Assembly (NCBI GenBank): GCA_947561715.1 | Contig: OX387198.1 | Span: 13,082,001-13,146,000 of the forward strand | Length of the DNA stretch: 64,000 nucleotides | Direction: 5' to 3' | Origin: Ascidia mentula | Lineage: Eukaryota; Chordata; Ascidiacea; Phlebobranchia; Ascidiidae | In this document: piece by piece, positions 36,359 to 49,300 of the stretch | Layout: the number at the start of each line of letters is the position of its first letter | How positions within the stretch are numbered: position 1 is the first letter of the stretch | Position numbers and translations under genes: made by a program | Notes under the pieces: generated by a model | The model's database searches: none | Told to the model about the DNA's origin: nothing | What the model saw: the letters and a program-made list of their open reading frames with translations, nothing else

Positions 36359-36973
36359 ATGGCTGTACGTATTTTGTATCCATCGAGATGTTGCGCACGA
36401 AGAACTCCCCACGTCAGATACGTCGATGACTGGAATCCTTTTGACATCTTCCAACGATCAGTTCAAAATTCAACAGAAGATTTTCTTACCTTCGGCCTGC
36501 CAACAGTTTTAAGACTGTTTGAAAGCGAGATTGAAGGAAAACACAAAACTAAATCGACGAAGGAGAATTCAGAGAAAACAGATGAGGTTGCAAATCCGTT
36601 TACATACGAATTTCAACTTGATGCTTTCGGACCTGATAATATCTCAGTAAAGACGGTCGGTCAGAAGGTTGTTGTCGAAGCTAAGAAAGAAGAAGAAACA
36701 GAAAACGACGGGTTGAAGTCTGTGACTCGTCAAGAATTTCACAGGTCGCTCATCTTGCCGGAAAACATCGACGCTGAAAAACTTACTTCGAGTTTGAAAG
36801 CAAACGGGATTTTGCAAATATCCGCACCTCGACTCGCTTTGAAAACCCCCGAGGAAAAAAATATCGATGTGGATATCGAAACCAAACAAGAGGATTCATC
36901 TGAAGTTACGAAGGATAAAGATGTTCCTATGGACGCTAAATCGGACGAAGCCGGTCCTTCGTCTCAGCAATGA
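36359..36973 (+). CDS. Small heat-shock protein (Hsp20/alpha-crystallin), copy 2
   Basis: Intronless, 204 aa, the inverted partner of the gene at 34335-34955. The first ~169 residues differ from copy 1 at only a few conservative positions (Val to Ile twice in the RSLILPENID stretch; Asp for Glu just before the tail). The alpha-crystallin domain covers about 80-160. The C-terminal tail (KQEDSSEVTKDKDVPMDAKS) is unrelated to that of copy 1 apart from being acidic. The two copies probably respond to heat together. An AATAAA at 37102-37107 follows. Confidence 0.95.
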   Translation: MAVRILYPSRCCARRTPHVRYVDDWNPFDIFQRSVQNSTEDFLTFGLPTVLRLFESEIEGKHKTKSTKENSEKTDEVANPFTYEFQLDAFGPDNISVKTVGQKVVVEAKKEEETENDGLKSVTRQEFHRSLILPENIDAEKLTSSLKANGILQISAPRLALKTPEEKNIDVDIETKQEDSSEVTKDKDVPMDAKSDEAGPSSQQ

Positions 36974-37101
36974 ATAAATTTCAAGTTTTGTTGTTGCATT
37001 GTTGTATTGTTATGTGTGTATATCTTGTGATGTATGTACAAATGCTTGGTCGCAAATGCCTGACCCTAACTTTTAAAAATTCCTTGTGACATTCTTGTGC
37101 A

Positions 37102-37107
37102 AATAAA
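37102..37107 (+). terminator. hsp20 copy 2 polyA signal
   Basis: AATAAA 129 bp after the stop codon, on the coding strand. Confidence 0.5.
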
Positions 37108-37308
37108 TAATTTGAAAACTGTATGTTTTGTGTTCAGTGTTTATTACTAGGAGACAAACGCATCACTAAATAATTTTATTCGTTTTTCACAATGCCCACG
37201 ATGTGTAATTCAACTCAATATACACAAATACTGAAAACGAAAATTTGATTGCTTCATGACAGAAAATAGTTCCAGTAAATTGCTACTGTACATAGAAATG
37301 TGGCGATG

Positions 37309-40300
37309 TTAGGCCAACGGATACGCTACACGATATCGTGCGTGGTCGGCGGTGCTTTCCAAAAATACCGGGTTTCCTTCCATGACGCCGTGGTTGCCAT
37401 AGTTACTGTGATCTTCCAGTTGTGGATTGACTTTGTGATAATTCATGTCGTAAAAGCCTGAAATTAAAATGCCCATTTCGTGTTAAAATGTAATATAATA
37501 TTTTGAATCAGATAGAAAGATTGGACAAGTTTCAATATCTTAAACATTTGCACATTATTTGCATTCGCCAGATATATTTTATCGTTGCGCTTTGTTGATG
37601 CTGGAAATGACAAAATGTTTCTTTTTTTTGGTAGTCGAAAAATTAATAAAATTATCAGCTTTAAATTAAATTACCTCTAGTTAGTACTTCAAAATTAGGA
37701 CTTCCTTATAATAAAATCATCAAAACCTGTTGTTATTCGTTGATAAATGTGACGTGGCAATCCAGTCTCAGAGAGATAATCGTCCACTTCTGTGTCCAGT
37801 AAAGCGCGATCGTATATTCGCAAATCGTCCACTAATCCTTGGAAGTGGTTGTTGCCATCCCAACCAATAGCAAGGTTCACCGACGAATTTCCGGAATACG
37901 GAGACTGCAGATAATATTAAACGTGCTAGGTAAAGGACTGTAACTTGTAACGCCCCATTTATTTCCCCAATGCCAATGAAATTCATGTCCTCAATTAAGG
38001 TTTACTTTTGAAATGTAAATAGAATGTTCAATGTTTCAGTGAATAGTATGCCTGGCCATGGATGGTGTATAGTTGTATTTATAAGCGTTTCAAAAACTGA
38101 TAAGACATTAACATTTTATTCCAATTTAAAAGAATAGAGCCTCCAGTGGCCAAAGTGTAATGAAGCATTCCAGGCACTACTCGACTGCGCCATCTTCCGG
38201 TAATTATATTGGCTCGTGTGGGTTTCTCAGAGTGTTTTTAGCAACAAACGTATGGTTTGTATAAGCAAGTGGAGCCAAAATATGTTCATATAATTTATGA
38301 AAACTTTAACATGAATTTACGATGATGAACGGCCTTGAAGAGCAGGCTGTGCAAAAATAACGCGATATTCGCAACATAATATATTTCTGATACATACCCA
38401 GTCAACGGCCGGTACATCGGTAATTCTGACGTCATCGGCCAGAGATGATCCGTTGGTAAGAAGTGTCAGTTCACACGCTCCCGCGTCATATCGCAGTGTC
38501 ACGTGTTGCCACAAACCCACGTCCAAAGCGGAAGAGACGACCACAGTGTGGCCATTGAAATCGGCAGTAAGTTTACTGTAAACATAATTTTATTTAATTT
38601 AAGAAGAATTTTATTGAGCATTAAATAAGTTTTCCTCTAATTTTAAACGGTGTTTTCTTTAATGGCTCTCTTGATGGTCATGCGCGGTGTTTATTTAATA
38701 TGTTAGTAAATTTTGTTTTTTAAAATTGTCTAATATATAAAAATTACAAACCCGTTGTTGAGATAGAGACAAATTACTGTGTTGTTCACTGCACAAACTA
38801 TGGGACGTTTTCCCACAGTCGAGTTGGAGCTCATGAGTATCCACACTTCCACAGTAAAACTGTCATCAAAGTTGAACTCATTTGTGGTTGGTAGAATCAC
38901 GTGATCGTCGTTGCCGTCCAATGAGATAGCAGTGTTTTCTCTAAAGCATAAAAGTATATAAAGCTTATGCAATTTTTTCTAAAATGCGCCTCTCGAAACT
39001 CTTCTACCTATCCTTATTTGGTAAAGTTTTATTCGGTTGTTTCCTGGAATTTTTTTAAGAAATTCTTTTGGGTAAAACTATATTTGCAAGGCAAAAGGAT
39101 TAAAAATGTAGGCATAGTTTCCTCAACTTCAGGGTTTCTTTTATTTGTTTAACATGGTGGATAGTCTTTACCTTGCGACACACTTGACTTTTAGATCTGA
39201 CCAGATCACGTTGCCTTGTTGATATGCGTACACCCCGACCCTTCCACCGGTATATCTCGTATCATAAATGGGCCCCGTGTCCAGAACGGGTTGGTCGATT
39301 TTAGATATAACCACGCGAATCATACCAACCGAAGGCCTACGGAATCAAACACTCGATAAGTGAAGCCCAACTGATACCGAATTTTTAAGTGGACACGTTA
39401 AATTTCAGGAATTGTTTCAATGATAAAAAAGTATGTAAGTTCCTGAAATATAACCTGGATCCGAATTACCACATGTTTTTGTTTTGTGAAACTAACTACA
39501 TAAATCATTTGCATACTTTACACGCTCATCAAAAGCAAGCAAACATTGTTACGTCTGTACATTGATTTTTCTTTACATTCAGGCCATTTTACTGACGGTA
39601 TTTCATTTGGCGTTGCAATTATTATGGAAAAAGTAAACGTTATGATTTAGTTGTAACCTTACCTGTGTTTAATGTTAAATATGTAGGCGGTCTTGGGCTC
39701 CCATCCTGTAAGGGTTGGGTCGTGATAAATAAGTTCCACCTGGTTTGCTGTGTCCACAGTGTGCCAAAGTGCCTTCGCCAAATTTGTCCCTGGCCCACTT
39801 GTCGACCGCACCATCTTAATTTGGATTAAGATCTCTGGTTTTTGTTTGTTCAACACCTCCAAAAATTCGCAAGAAACACATATTTCGCAATAACACCACT
39901 ACGGCAAATGTAGTTGAATAAATATCACATCGCCTTGGACGATTTTAGATCTTAGCTATGTAATGTTAATGTCATGGTTTAACGACTTCCACGACTCATA
40001 CCAACAGAAGGTCTTCGAAATAACCTAACATACCTTAACTTGCAATCCCTTTAGTCCAATCTGCAGCTGTCCGTGTTCGTCGTTTGCGTGCGCATTTCGC
40101 CACATGGCAACGTAAAACTTACGATTATTGTGATACGCAAACACCATCCCCACGTAATGACCACTCGTTGGGTCTTCGTTTATGTACAGACCCCCGGAGT
40201 AGTCAATAGCTCCGTAGCGTTGCTCCTCGCCAATAAGCATCGAAGGTGTGTCGGTTGATTGTGCTTGAGTAACAGCTCGGCCCTTTACGTAAATTATTAC

Positions 40301-43300
40301 TTTGTGCAACGTCCGAATTTTGTGACTTTATTTACCATAATGAGCTACAATCTATTATTGCATCTAAACAAAGTAATGTTGCAACACAGAAAAACAATTG
40401 TTTTGTTTTTTTCTGGTTGGATACACAAACCTTTGACTTTGTAACTAAATCTGACGATATATGAATAGTAATCATCAATAAGCTGGTTCATGAAATCAAC
40501 ATTTAGGAGCGCAAAGGCTGAAATGTTTCAATAAATGGATACCGAGTTAAAGACTTTCCACTCAGCCTGGTCTGTTCCACTTCCCAAATGGACGATGAAA
40601 TACGGATCTAATGACGTGCGTTGGATCGTCGGGTCAGCTCTGCAGGAATCTTCCGTGTCGTTCACCCCGTCGTTGTCGAAGTCATCCTCGCATGGTGAGT
40701 CTATGGAAAGTATAGCCATATCAAACTCTTCCCGCCGTATCAAACTCTTTATTGTCCAAATTAAAGGAAGCATTACAAACTACTACTAAATAGCGAAGCA
40801 AATTCCGTAAAATGCAAAGCATCTTCAATAACAGATATACTTTTCGGGTAATTTCCTTTAACAATTGAAGTTTCACGTTTACCCAAAGAGCAAAATTAAT
40901 GGCATTTTTTACCATCTTCGGAGGTCGGGGCGAAAGTGTAGGGGCAGTGATCCGTGGCATCCGGTTGCCCGTCGTTTTCCGAATCCGGATCGCACGCATC
41001 TCCCATTCCGTCACCATCGGCGTCCGATTGAGATGGATTCGGAACATATGGACAATTGTCGAGGAAGGTGATGACGCTGTCGCCGTCTCTAGGAGTTGGA
41101 GAACAACATTATTAATATACACCAAAGACTGCACCTCTTTTTTCAGGAATTACAATTACCTAAAAGGGGTGTTTTACCACAAAATAAAGGATTAAATATA
41201 GAGTGTAAACTAAATTGTCATGTATTACAGGAACTTTTCCATATTCTATTATGTTTTGCAGCCATAAACGACACACGAATACGAAACGGTCAGATAATTT
41301 TTCCCCGCTCTTAGATGAAACATCCCAGAGGCTTACGCATCTTTTCCTGTGTCGCACGAATCTCCCACGCCATTCTGATTTGTGTCTTTCTGATTGCTGT
41401 TGCTGAAGAAAACACAATTGTCACAAGCGTCTCCCAAGCCGTCCCCATCGCTGTCGGCGGTGACAGTACTTGCATCAAGGGGACACAAATCACTGACGTC
41501 CAAAATTCCTTTAAAATATTGGCGAATATTAGTAAATGGTTTCTGTATGAATAAAATCAGTTGCAGAATAAAGCCGACTCAAAATATGGTACAGATTTTT
41601 TTTCAGCATATAAATGATGTTCAAAATTACAAATGAGATGACAGACCTTTTTGAGTAGGTTCCCATACCGACAAAGAAAGCTCCAATAAACGCATTTATT
41701 TAAATAACTATTAATATTTCAAAAATATACGAAGGCGCCGGTGGGAAACAACCTTGTGTACAAACAGATCCAGACGTATCGAGCACAATTCGGCATTAGT
41801 AAACTAGTTCTCAAAATTGAAATATTTTATCGTGGTTACTGGAGTAATTGTACCATTTTTTGTCGTTTTTTATGAATTAATTGTTTATTTTTTTGCAAAC
41901 CGTCGCCGTCATCATCATCGTCACATCCATCGCCTATTCCATCCCCATCAGTATCAGGAAATTGCCCAGCAAGGAACGGGCAAGTATCGCACGCGTTTCC
42001 GAAACCATCACCGTCAGAATCAAGCTGGGGGCCTGACGGATTGTAGTTTGCCACTAGTGGACAGTTGTCCTGTAACAAATAGCGTTGACAATGATCAAAA
42101 ATTTTTATTCGGATGGCTCACAGGAATTTGAATAAATGGACACAAAAGTGGCTTTATTTATCGAAAGACATAGGAAAACAATGTTTAGGGTACAAATACG
42201 TTTAAAAATTAATATTTAATCAAAAGAGTAAAATATTTATAAATTCGGTCCGTCGTCACCTATCTTTCCCAAAATTTAGTTAAGGTCAGTGTGTCCTAAC
42301 AAACACAAACCGCAACAAAGAATCCCAATTCTACCTTGTCATCAGTGATAAAATCATTATCGTCGTCCACATCGCATGCGTCACCCTTCCTATCTCCGTC
42401 AGCATCCTCTTGACCACTGTTAGGTATCTCAATGCAATTATCCTGAGCACACTTCACCCAATCTCCACACGATATGAAAATATCCGGTTGCCCATCGGCG
42501 TCTTTATCTGCACCGCATGCAACACCTGGACCAGCCGTGCCGAGTGGACACTGAAATTTATTTATTGCATTGCTTTATGTTGGCAGTACTGAGATTGGAC
42601 TAGCTTGGAAATTCAATACGCCATATGACTTGGCACTGTAACTTGTTTTAGGAAAGTTACAAAAAATACAATTTACCGATTTAATCGGATTTTTTTTTTG
42701 CTGAATTATTGATAAATGATTATAATACAAAACAAATGCAATTAAATCGGTAAATTGTATTTTTTTTTTTTTTTTTTTTGAAAACGATGCCATCGATTTA
42801 AACAAACATTTACTCACAGTACAGACAGCGTTGTGGTTACTGACTGCCTCACATGTCGTATACGCCCCACACGAATTCCGAACTACTCTGAGTTGACATG
42901 GGTTGGGGGCAAGACACTTTGTGTAACCTGTTCCTGTGTAACCCAGTGGACATTGGCCGCACGAATAATTTCCCTGCAATACAAAGAATTTTATAAGCAA
43001 GTGGAGCCAATAATATATGATTTCATTAAGCTGCAGAAAGAACATTTTAGTTTGCAATGAACGTTATTTTGTAGCTGTTGTCGCGAATGGATCTGTAAGC
43101 AGACAAGGAATTATTTGAATCGGAATTCCGTTTCGATTTCATGGTGCTAGTAATGAAAAGATTTAGAAAAGGGTTTCATATCAAAAAGCGAATTAAAATA
43201 TGTTTATTAAACCTTCTCAAAAGATGACTTCACAACTGATGAAAGTTTATTGACAAATTTATATATTTTTGGAGATATGAAACGCTTACGGAACATACAA

Positions 43301-46300
43301 ATATTGTGATGTATACTGACTATGGTATTGTTGCATTCGACCAGGGGATCACAGACGGAAGGCGAACACTCGTCAACGTCATTGCACACTTGTACTGGTA
43401 CAGTGTCTTTCAATCCGTTGCCGAAGTATTCGTTGCCACGGTAACCGTCTGGGCATCCGGAACAATGGAAACCGCCGTAAGTGTTGACGCACATTGAAGG
43501 GTCGAAGCAGGGATTGGACAATGCACACTACACGTTATAAGGTATGACAATATGTCTTTGAAACAATGTTTCCTTCTATCTTTACACACAACCCGTTTAC
43601 CTCGTCTATATCCTGGCAGTTGTATCCGTCACCCGAGAAGCCAACCGGACACACAAGACACAAAGCATCCCAAGTCATGTTCGCATAAACTACATTCACA
43701 CATTGAACTCCAGGGAAGCATGGAGGCGTGTGAATGGAGCATAAACCTGAAGGACCGCGTTACTATCACGTTTGTATAAAATATTTTGATACACCCGCAA
43801 TCAACATAATGAATGTACGACAACCATAATTCCACGCTTTTACAAACATAGTGAATGGGTACTGATTGTTTTTGGGGTTGATTGCGTAATGGAATTGATT
43901 TTGACTTACATTCCTTAAGACAGCCTTGACATCCGTGGTCTCCCTCGAATGAGAAAGTCCCAGCTCTGCAGGGTGAACACGACTTGGCTCCACGGCAACT
44001 CTGGTATCCTAATACACTAATATTTTGAAATCCGCATGAACAAAAGTTTCCAAGAACACCAGCCAAAGAAACACTTTATATTAAAAAAAATGTAACCAGA
44101 TGCAAGTCTGTCATTTTTACTACATAGGGTTTTAAATCAACTTGCAACAATGCCTCGATCCTGCACAGTATCAGAAACCACCTACAAACGGTTTCTCACC
44201 CGATGGACAGCTTTTACATGAAGTGGACGCATATGAATCCGAATAACTTCCCGCCAAACAACGGTGACAATGTTCTGAAAATTACAGAAAATAGATGAAG
44301 GAATTCATACAGGTTTTACGACAGCTAAAATACCGTCTTTTCCGTCAACGGAGTAGTGACCAGGTTCACATGGAAATCGTACACCGCTTCGGCACGCATG
44401 ACCAGGTTCACAAGGCGTACATTGTGCACACTGTGTGGCGTTGCATCCTGTCGTGTAGTGGTGCTTCGGACAACCCCGTGCAATTCCTCGTTCACATACC
44501 TTTGGCACAAAACGGTGCAAATAGTTAAAATGAAACCAAGTGTACCAGATATTCCACCGTGATTCGAAGTTGAAACAATGGCAAGTTTTATACACAAAAA
44601 ATTGTCAGCAAAGTCGTCTGATAGTCACACCAGCTGCACTGATGAGACTTTTTAGGCCGAAACAGTGGCCATCTGTCTGCAGCATACACAACACAAAAAA
44701 TTATGTTTTACCAAATACTTTAGCAGAAATACTTTAATCAGAGCTAGTATGCCAACACTTTCCAAAATATACAACTACTGAGAAATACAACCTTCCAAAA
44801 GCATCGCACCTAGTTTACGGTGGTGCACACTTTTTGATTTCGACCAACTGTGATCAGTGCTTCGTTTATTAGCGAAACACTTGAGCTATATGAGCACTCA
44901 CATAACCAGTGGGACAGGCGAGGCATTTGTCCCATGATCCAGCCGAGTATTCATTCGGTGAGCGACCACATGAGGCATTGTACAGAGGATTGTATGCAGT
45001 TACTTCAACTTCACCAACTGTTCCGTGGTCAGGACAACGTCCGCATGGCAATTTTCTTCCATCTCCCGGACAATAGTAGCCGGACGGACAAACGAAGCAA
45101 AGACTGTCGACTAAATGTAGGCAAACATGTAGGCGCGCGAGGTAATACTTTGGGACGATAAGGCACCACGTGGCATAACAAACATATCATTTTTTTAATT
45201 GAATTTTTTAATCTACCACAAACAGCAATTGTAAAGTAAATTTAGTGTAAGATTTGATTTCTTGCATAAAATGTACTAATATATGCACCATTATTGGACC
45301 ACACATTCCTTCCCACAATAATCTAACAAACCTAACTCACTACCTGCAAGGTTTTTTGCTTCGTTGCATCCATAAAACTCCAGTCTCACACCGATACCAT
45401 GTTGCCAAGCAACAGGATGCATCCTGACGAAACGAGCCACAAACTGTGGTTCAAAAACGTATTCAACCACGTTTTCGGCATCACTGTTTCCCTGGATGAA
45501 CGAACCGTTGAAACTGTACGATGCATTGGTTGTAATGGGACTGGCAGTCGTAGAGGCCTCCTCGCATGTAGTGGTGTTCAAGGAAGCGTTGGTATGGCAA
45601 CCGCCAGTGGACAGTGTGGTTTCTGACGTGGTGGCAGTTGTGGTCGTCATATTAACATGCGTGGCGTTTGAAATTTCAGACGTCGTTGTGCCTATGTTCA
45701 CCATGGTAGTGTCTGATACAGTGACAGCTACTGTTGTTGGGAAGGCTTGAAAAGGAAAATTATATCAATGTAAAATACAGTTTTTCATTATTAAAATGAC
45801 ACTGCGCCATATAAGCACGAAATAATAGACGCCCCATCGAAAAACAAATACTTTACCTTGGTTATTGGTTGGAATATATTCGTTCCAATGAACGTCATCA
45901 TTGCTATACATTATAGCGAATTGCGTTACCCAGTACCCCAGCTCTGGAGCACCCTGTGTTGCCATACTGTGCAGCCTGGCAACGTTACCAAAATCCACCT
46001 GTATATAAATGCTGTTTACTAGACTTTGTTTGGATTCTTTTTCACAAAATTGTTTCTTTTCATGAACATATTTTGTCATAACTTAGTAACGCTAATGTTG
46101 TTCAATCGATTTCAATATCAGATTTAACTATACAGCTACAAATCGCACACATTTTACCTTTATCCATTGTGACGCATCGTGTGTAGATGGCACCCAAGCC
46201 CCTGGCACGTTCAAGCCTTTTACAGTGGTGGAATTGCTATGGTGTAGCTTTGCGTAATATGCATGGTATGAAGAACTGCATTGACCGTCGTTGGTGAGTT

Positions 46301-49300
46301 CTGATGAAGCGCTGAATGCATCGTTTGTAACAAGGCCGCTTTGTAGACCAAGCTCCATTTCGCACTCTTAATAAATTGAGCCACAATAACTTGGTGTATT
46401 TAAGCACCTTGATTGTAGTAAACGTATATGTTGAACTATGCTAATATCATTAATAACATATGCTCTTTATCAGAGGCAATGGTAGTCGCAAGCAACGAAA
46501 CGTAAGATACTGGAAATATCGGAAGTGAACACAGAAATATACAAAGAAATATACTTTCTAAATAACCCGGTCAGAGGAAAGAAATCATTGTTTAATTATA
46601 ATACGATTTTAATGCACCTTGTGGGGTGGTGTCTGAATATTAACAATAATTATAAATCTTAACTTAATTGTGCTACTTTAATACCAGGCATATTACAATT
46701 ATACGTTAATTTAGCCAGGACAGCATCTTAACTTTAGTTTTGTTAATAAAAAATTGTTACAGAATACCATGTATTACGCTGTAGTATCCGGGAACTCGCC
46801 AATAAAACTCAGTCATGTCAGTATTGGTGTTTTTAGAAATATGAATGAAGTGATGCAAGGGTCGACCTCGATAACTGTTTAAACATGAGTTGGAAATCTG
46901 CAAGATGATTCAAGTTTAAAACGTGATCAAGTAAAATGCTGCTTTCATACCAAGGCTCATATCGTTTCTGTTTAAAACACGCGTGATATATTCTTTGAAA
47001 CAACAACATAATACAAGGTTATTTCTATTTAAAGCTTGCAACATCACACTGAACATCCACATCGTACAACAATAAATGAGAAAAGCTTCATCGTTTCAAG
47101 TGCACTGCAAAACAAAATGGGACTTACCTCGAAAGTCAAATTAAGCGCTGTTCCAAGCGATGGTGAACCGTTGTCGAAGGCGACCAGTTCATAGTCCACG
47201 AATTTTATTCCAGTCGTCATTGAGTTTCTGTTAAACATGAGATTGATTTAAAAAGTTGCAACAATATTTTTTTTACAAATGACAAAATACGTCAGCTGTC
47301 AGAAGACCGTGCAGTAAAACCTCATGGTAGAGACAAATAGGGCACACTAGTCCAGAATACACTACAAAACACTCACTTTTCTGACAACTCGCGAAGCACG
47401 TAGTCTATTTCTGCATTTCGACCGCTATCCGCATCACTGGCATTCAAAATCAACAGAGGAATATTGGAAGACAGTGGTGGGCGCACAGGAGCAACGTTTC
47501 CGCCAGTAAAGTTAAAAACAGGACAGTTGTCATTAACATCGGTTATGTGAACCTTGATCAACAACGATCCGTTTCTGTTGGCCAAAATGTCCTGTAAAGT
47601 AGACAAGTTGTTGTCACAGATTAATTAAAAGAACCACAGGAAACATGGAAAAATCTTATTGTGGACAAAACAACAATAAGTGTCTTTTTATGTTAGAGGG
47701 ACATGTTTTTATGAGCTTGACTCGTACTTTGATCCTTCTTATCATCACGTTGTAATAAAAACTCTCAGCTTACAACAATAATAACATGCAAGTAAAGTTC
47801 CGTTTCCTCTTCATAGTCAAGTTCCCATTGTAGATAGATATTGGAGGTGGTGCTGTTAACAGTGGAAGGAGCAGGATTACCTGGACTACCTCCACGGGTG
47901 GTAACTGGAATGTGGGAATGTAGGTGAGAGGTTGGCGATTTTATACGATTTAGGGTTATCATTACAATCTAAATTGTTTGATTATTTTTATTATGCTGGG
48001 TACAGTAATGTTGCAAACGGGAGATCGACCTATTTGGTTTTGGTTTTAACAGTATGAAATAATGAAGGTTTGGTGTCTTACAGTTAAAATCTGTACAATC
48101 AAGGAAGCTGTTATTTCCTATCGTTCGCAAGCTGGAAATCGGAGGAGGTTCGGTGCACAAAGTGTCGTTGCTTATCTTATCTTCGCCGAGTCTGAAATGG
48201 CCTGCTTCATTTCCTTCCGTTATGTGGACGAGGAAAGGGGGTCCAAGACTGACAAACAAAAGCTAATATATCACACCGGCGTGTTAAACTATAAATTTTG
48301 ATGAGGAACGTCAGTATAGTAGCAATGAAAAAAAATGACTGATTTCTGTACCATTGCGAGACCATTATTTAAGAAACCGTATGTAGTGCCAGGTATGTGG
48401 CATAGTGTACACAAATGCACTTTCTCCGGGCTTCGCGCAAATTAACACACATGGGGTTTGTAACTATACAGTACCTGTATGAGTCAGCAATACCGAAGCT
48501 TGAGACGTAACTTCCAACCTTTGTGTTTTCTGGGACCGATATGAAAATGTCAACCGGAGGTCTGGTGGTCGAAGATGCCAATGTTGATACAGTCGCGTTT
48601 ACAGCTTTCAAAAAAAGGTTGAATTTTATATTCATATCCTAGAGCACCATCACCGTTTTGAATTTTTATCTGAAAAATTACAGTTATTTTTATAGCATAG
48701 TGGCGCTCCTGTTCAATAACAATGAGCGGTTTACAACAACTTCTTGTAATTGTTGCGCCTCATTGCACACCTTGACACGTGACGCTACCAGCGGGGCCAG
48801 TGTAATCCTTTTTCTTTCGTTTTTCTTGTGTTTATAGCGGTATTTGTGTATATGGTGAATAACTGTGCTATAACCCTGAAGAAATCTCGTCGGATGGTAG
48901 ACCAAAACGTCGATTAAACAAACGTCTACTTTTTAGATGACAAAATAACTCCTAAATCTTTCTGCATTACTTGTATCAGTAGTAGTAGTATTGGCAGTGG
49001 AAGTTACGGAAACTACTGCGTCAGTTGTAAGGCTCAGGATAGAGGTTGACGTTTCACTGGCGGGGGTTGTGAGGTCATCAATGGTGCTGGTTGCGGTTGG
49101 AGGAGGAGTAGTTAAATGCGCCACATTCGTGACCGCTTGAGTTGTTTGAGGTGAATCTGTCGCTAAATGGAAAAACATACAAATTATCACATCCATGAAT
49201 TTGTCAAATTAATCATAATAAAACCAATTGAATTGTCGCGCTTTAAATTTTCGTAGAACTACCAGAATTTCCACATTTATGATTACTTGAATGTCAAAAG

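Noticed and set aside
40430..40510. Possible extra thrombospondin exon (open stretch with [14 protein letters not shown])
   Set aside because: Its only acceptor gives the wrong phase after the exon ending at 40543, while direct splicing to 40282 keeps frame and matches the TSP C-terminal domain.
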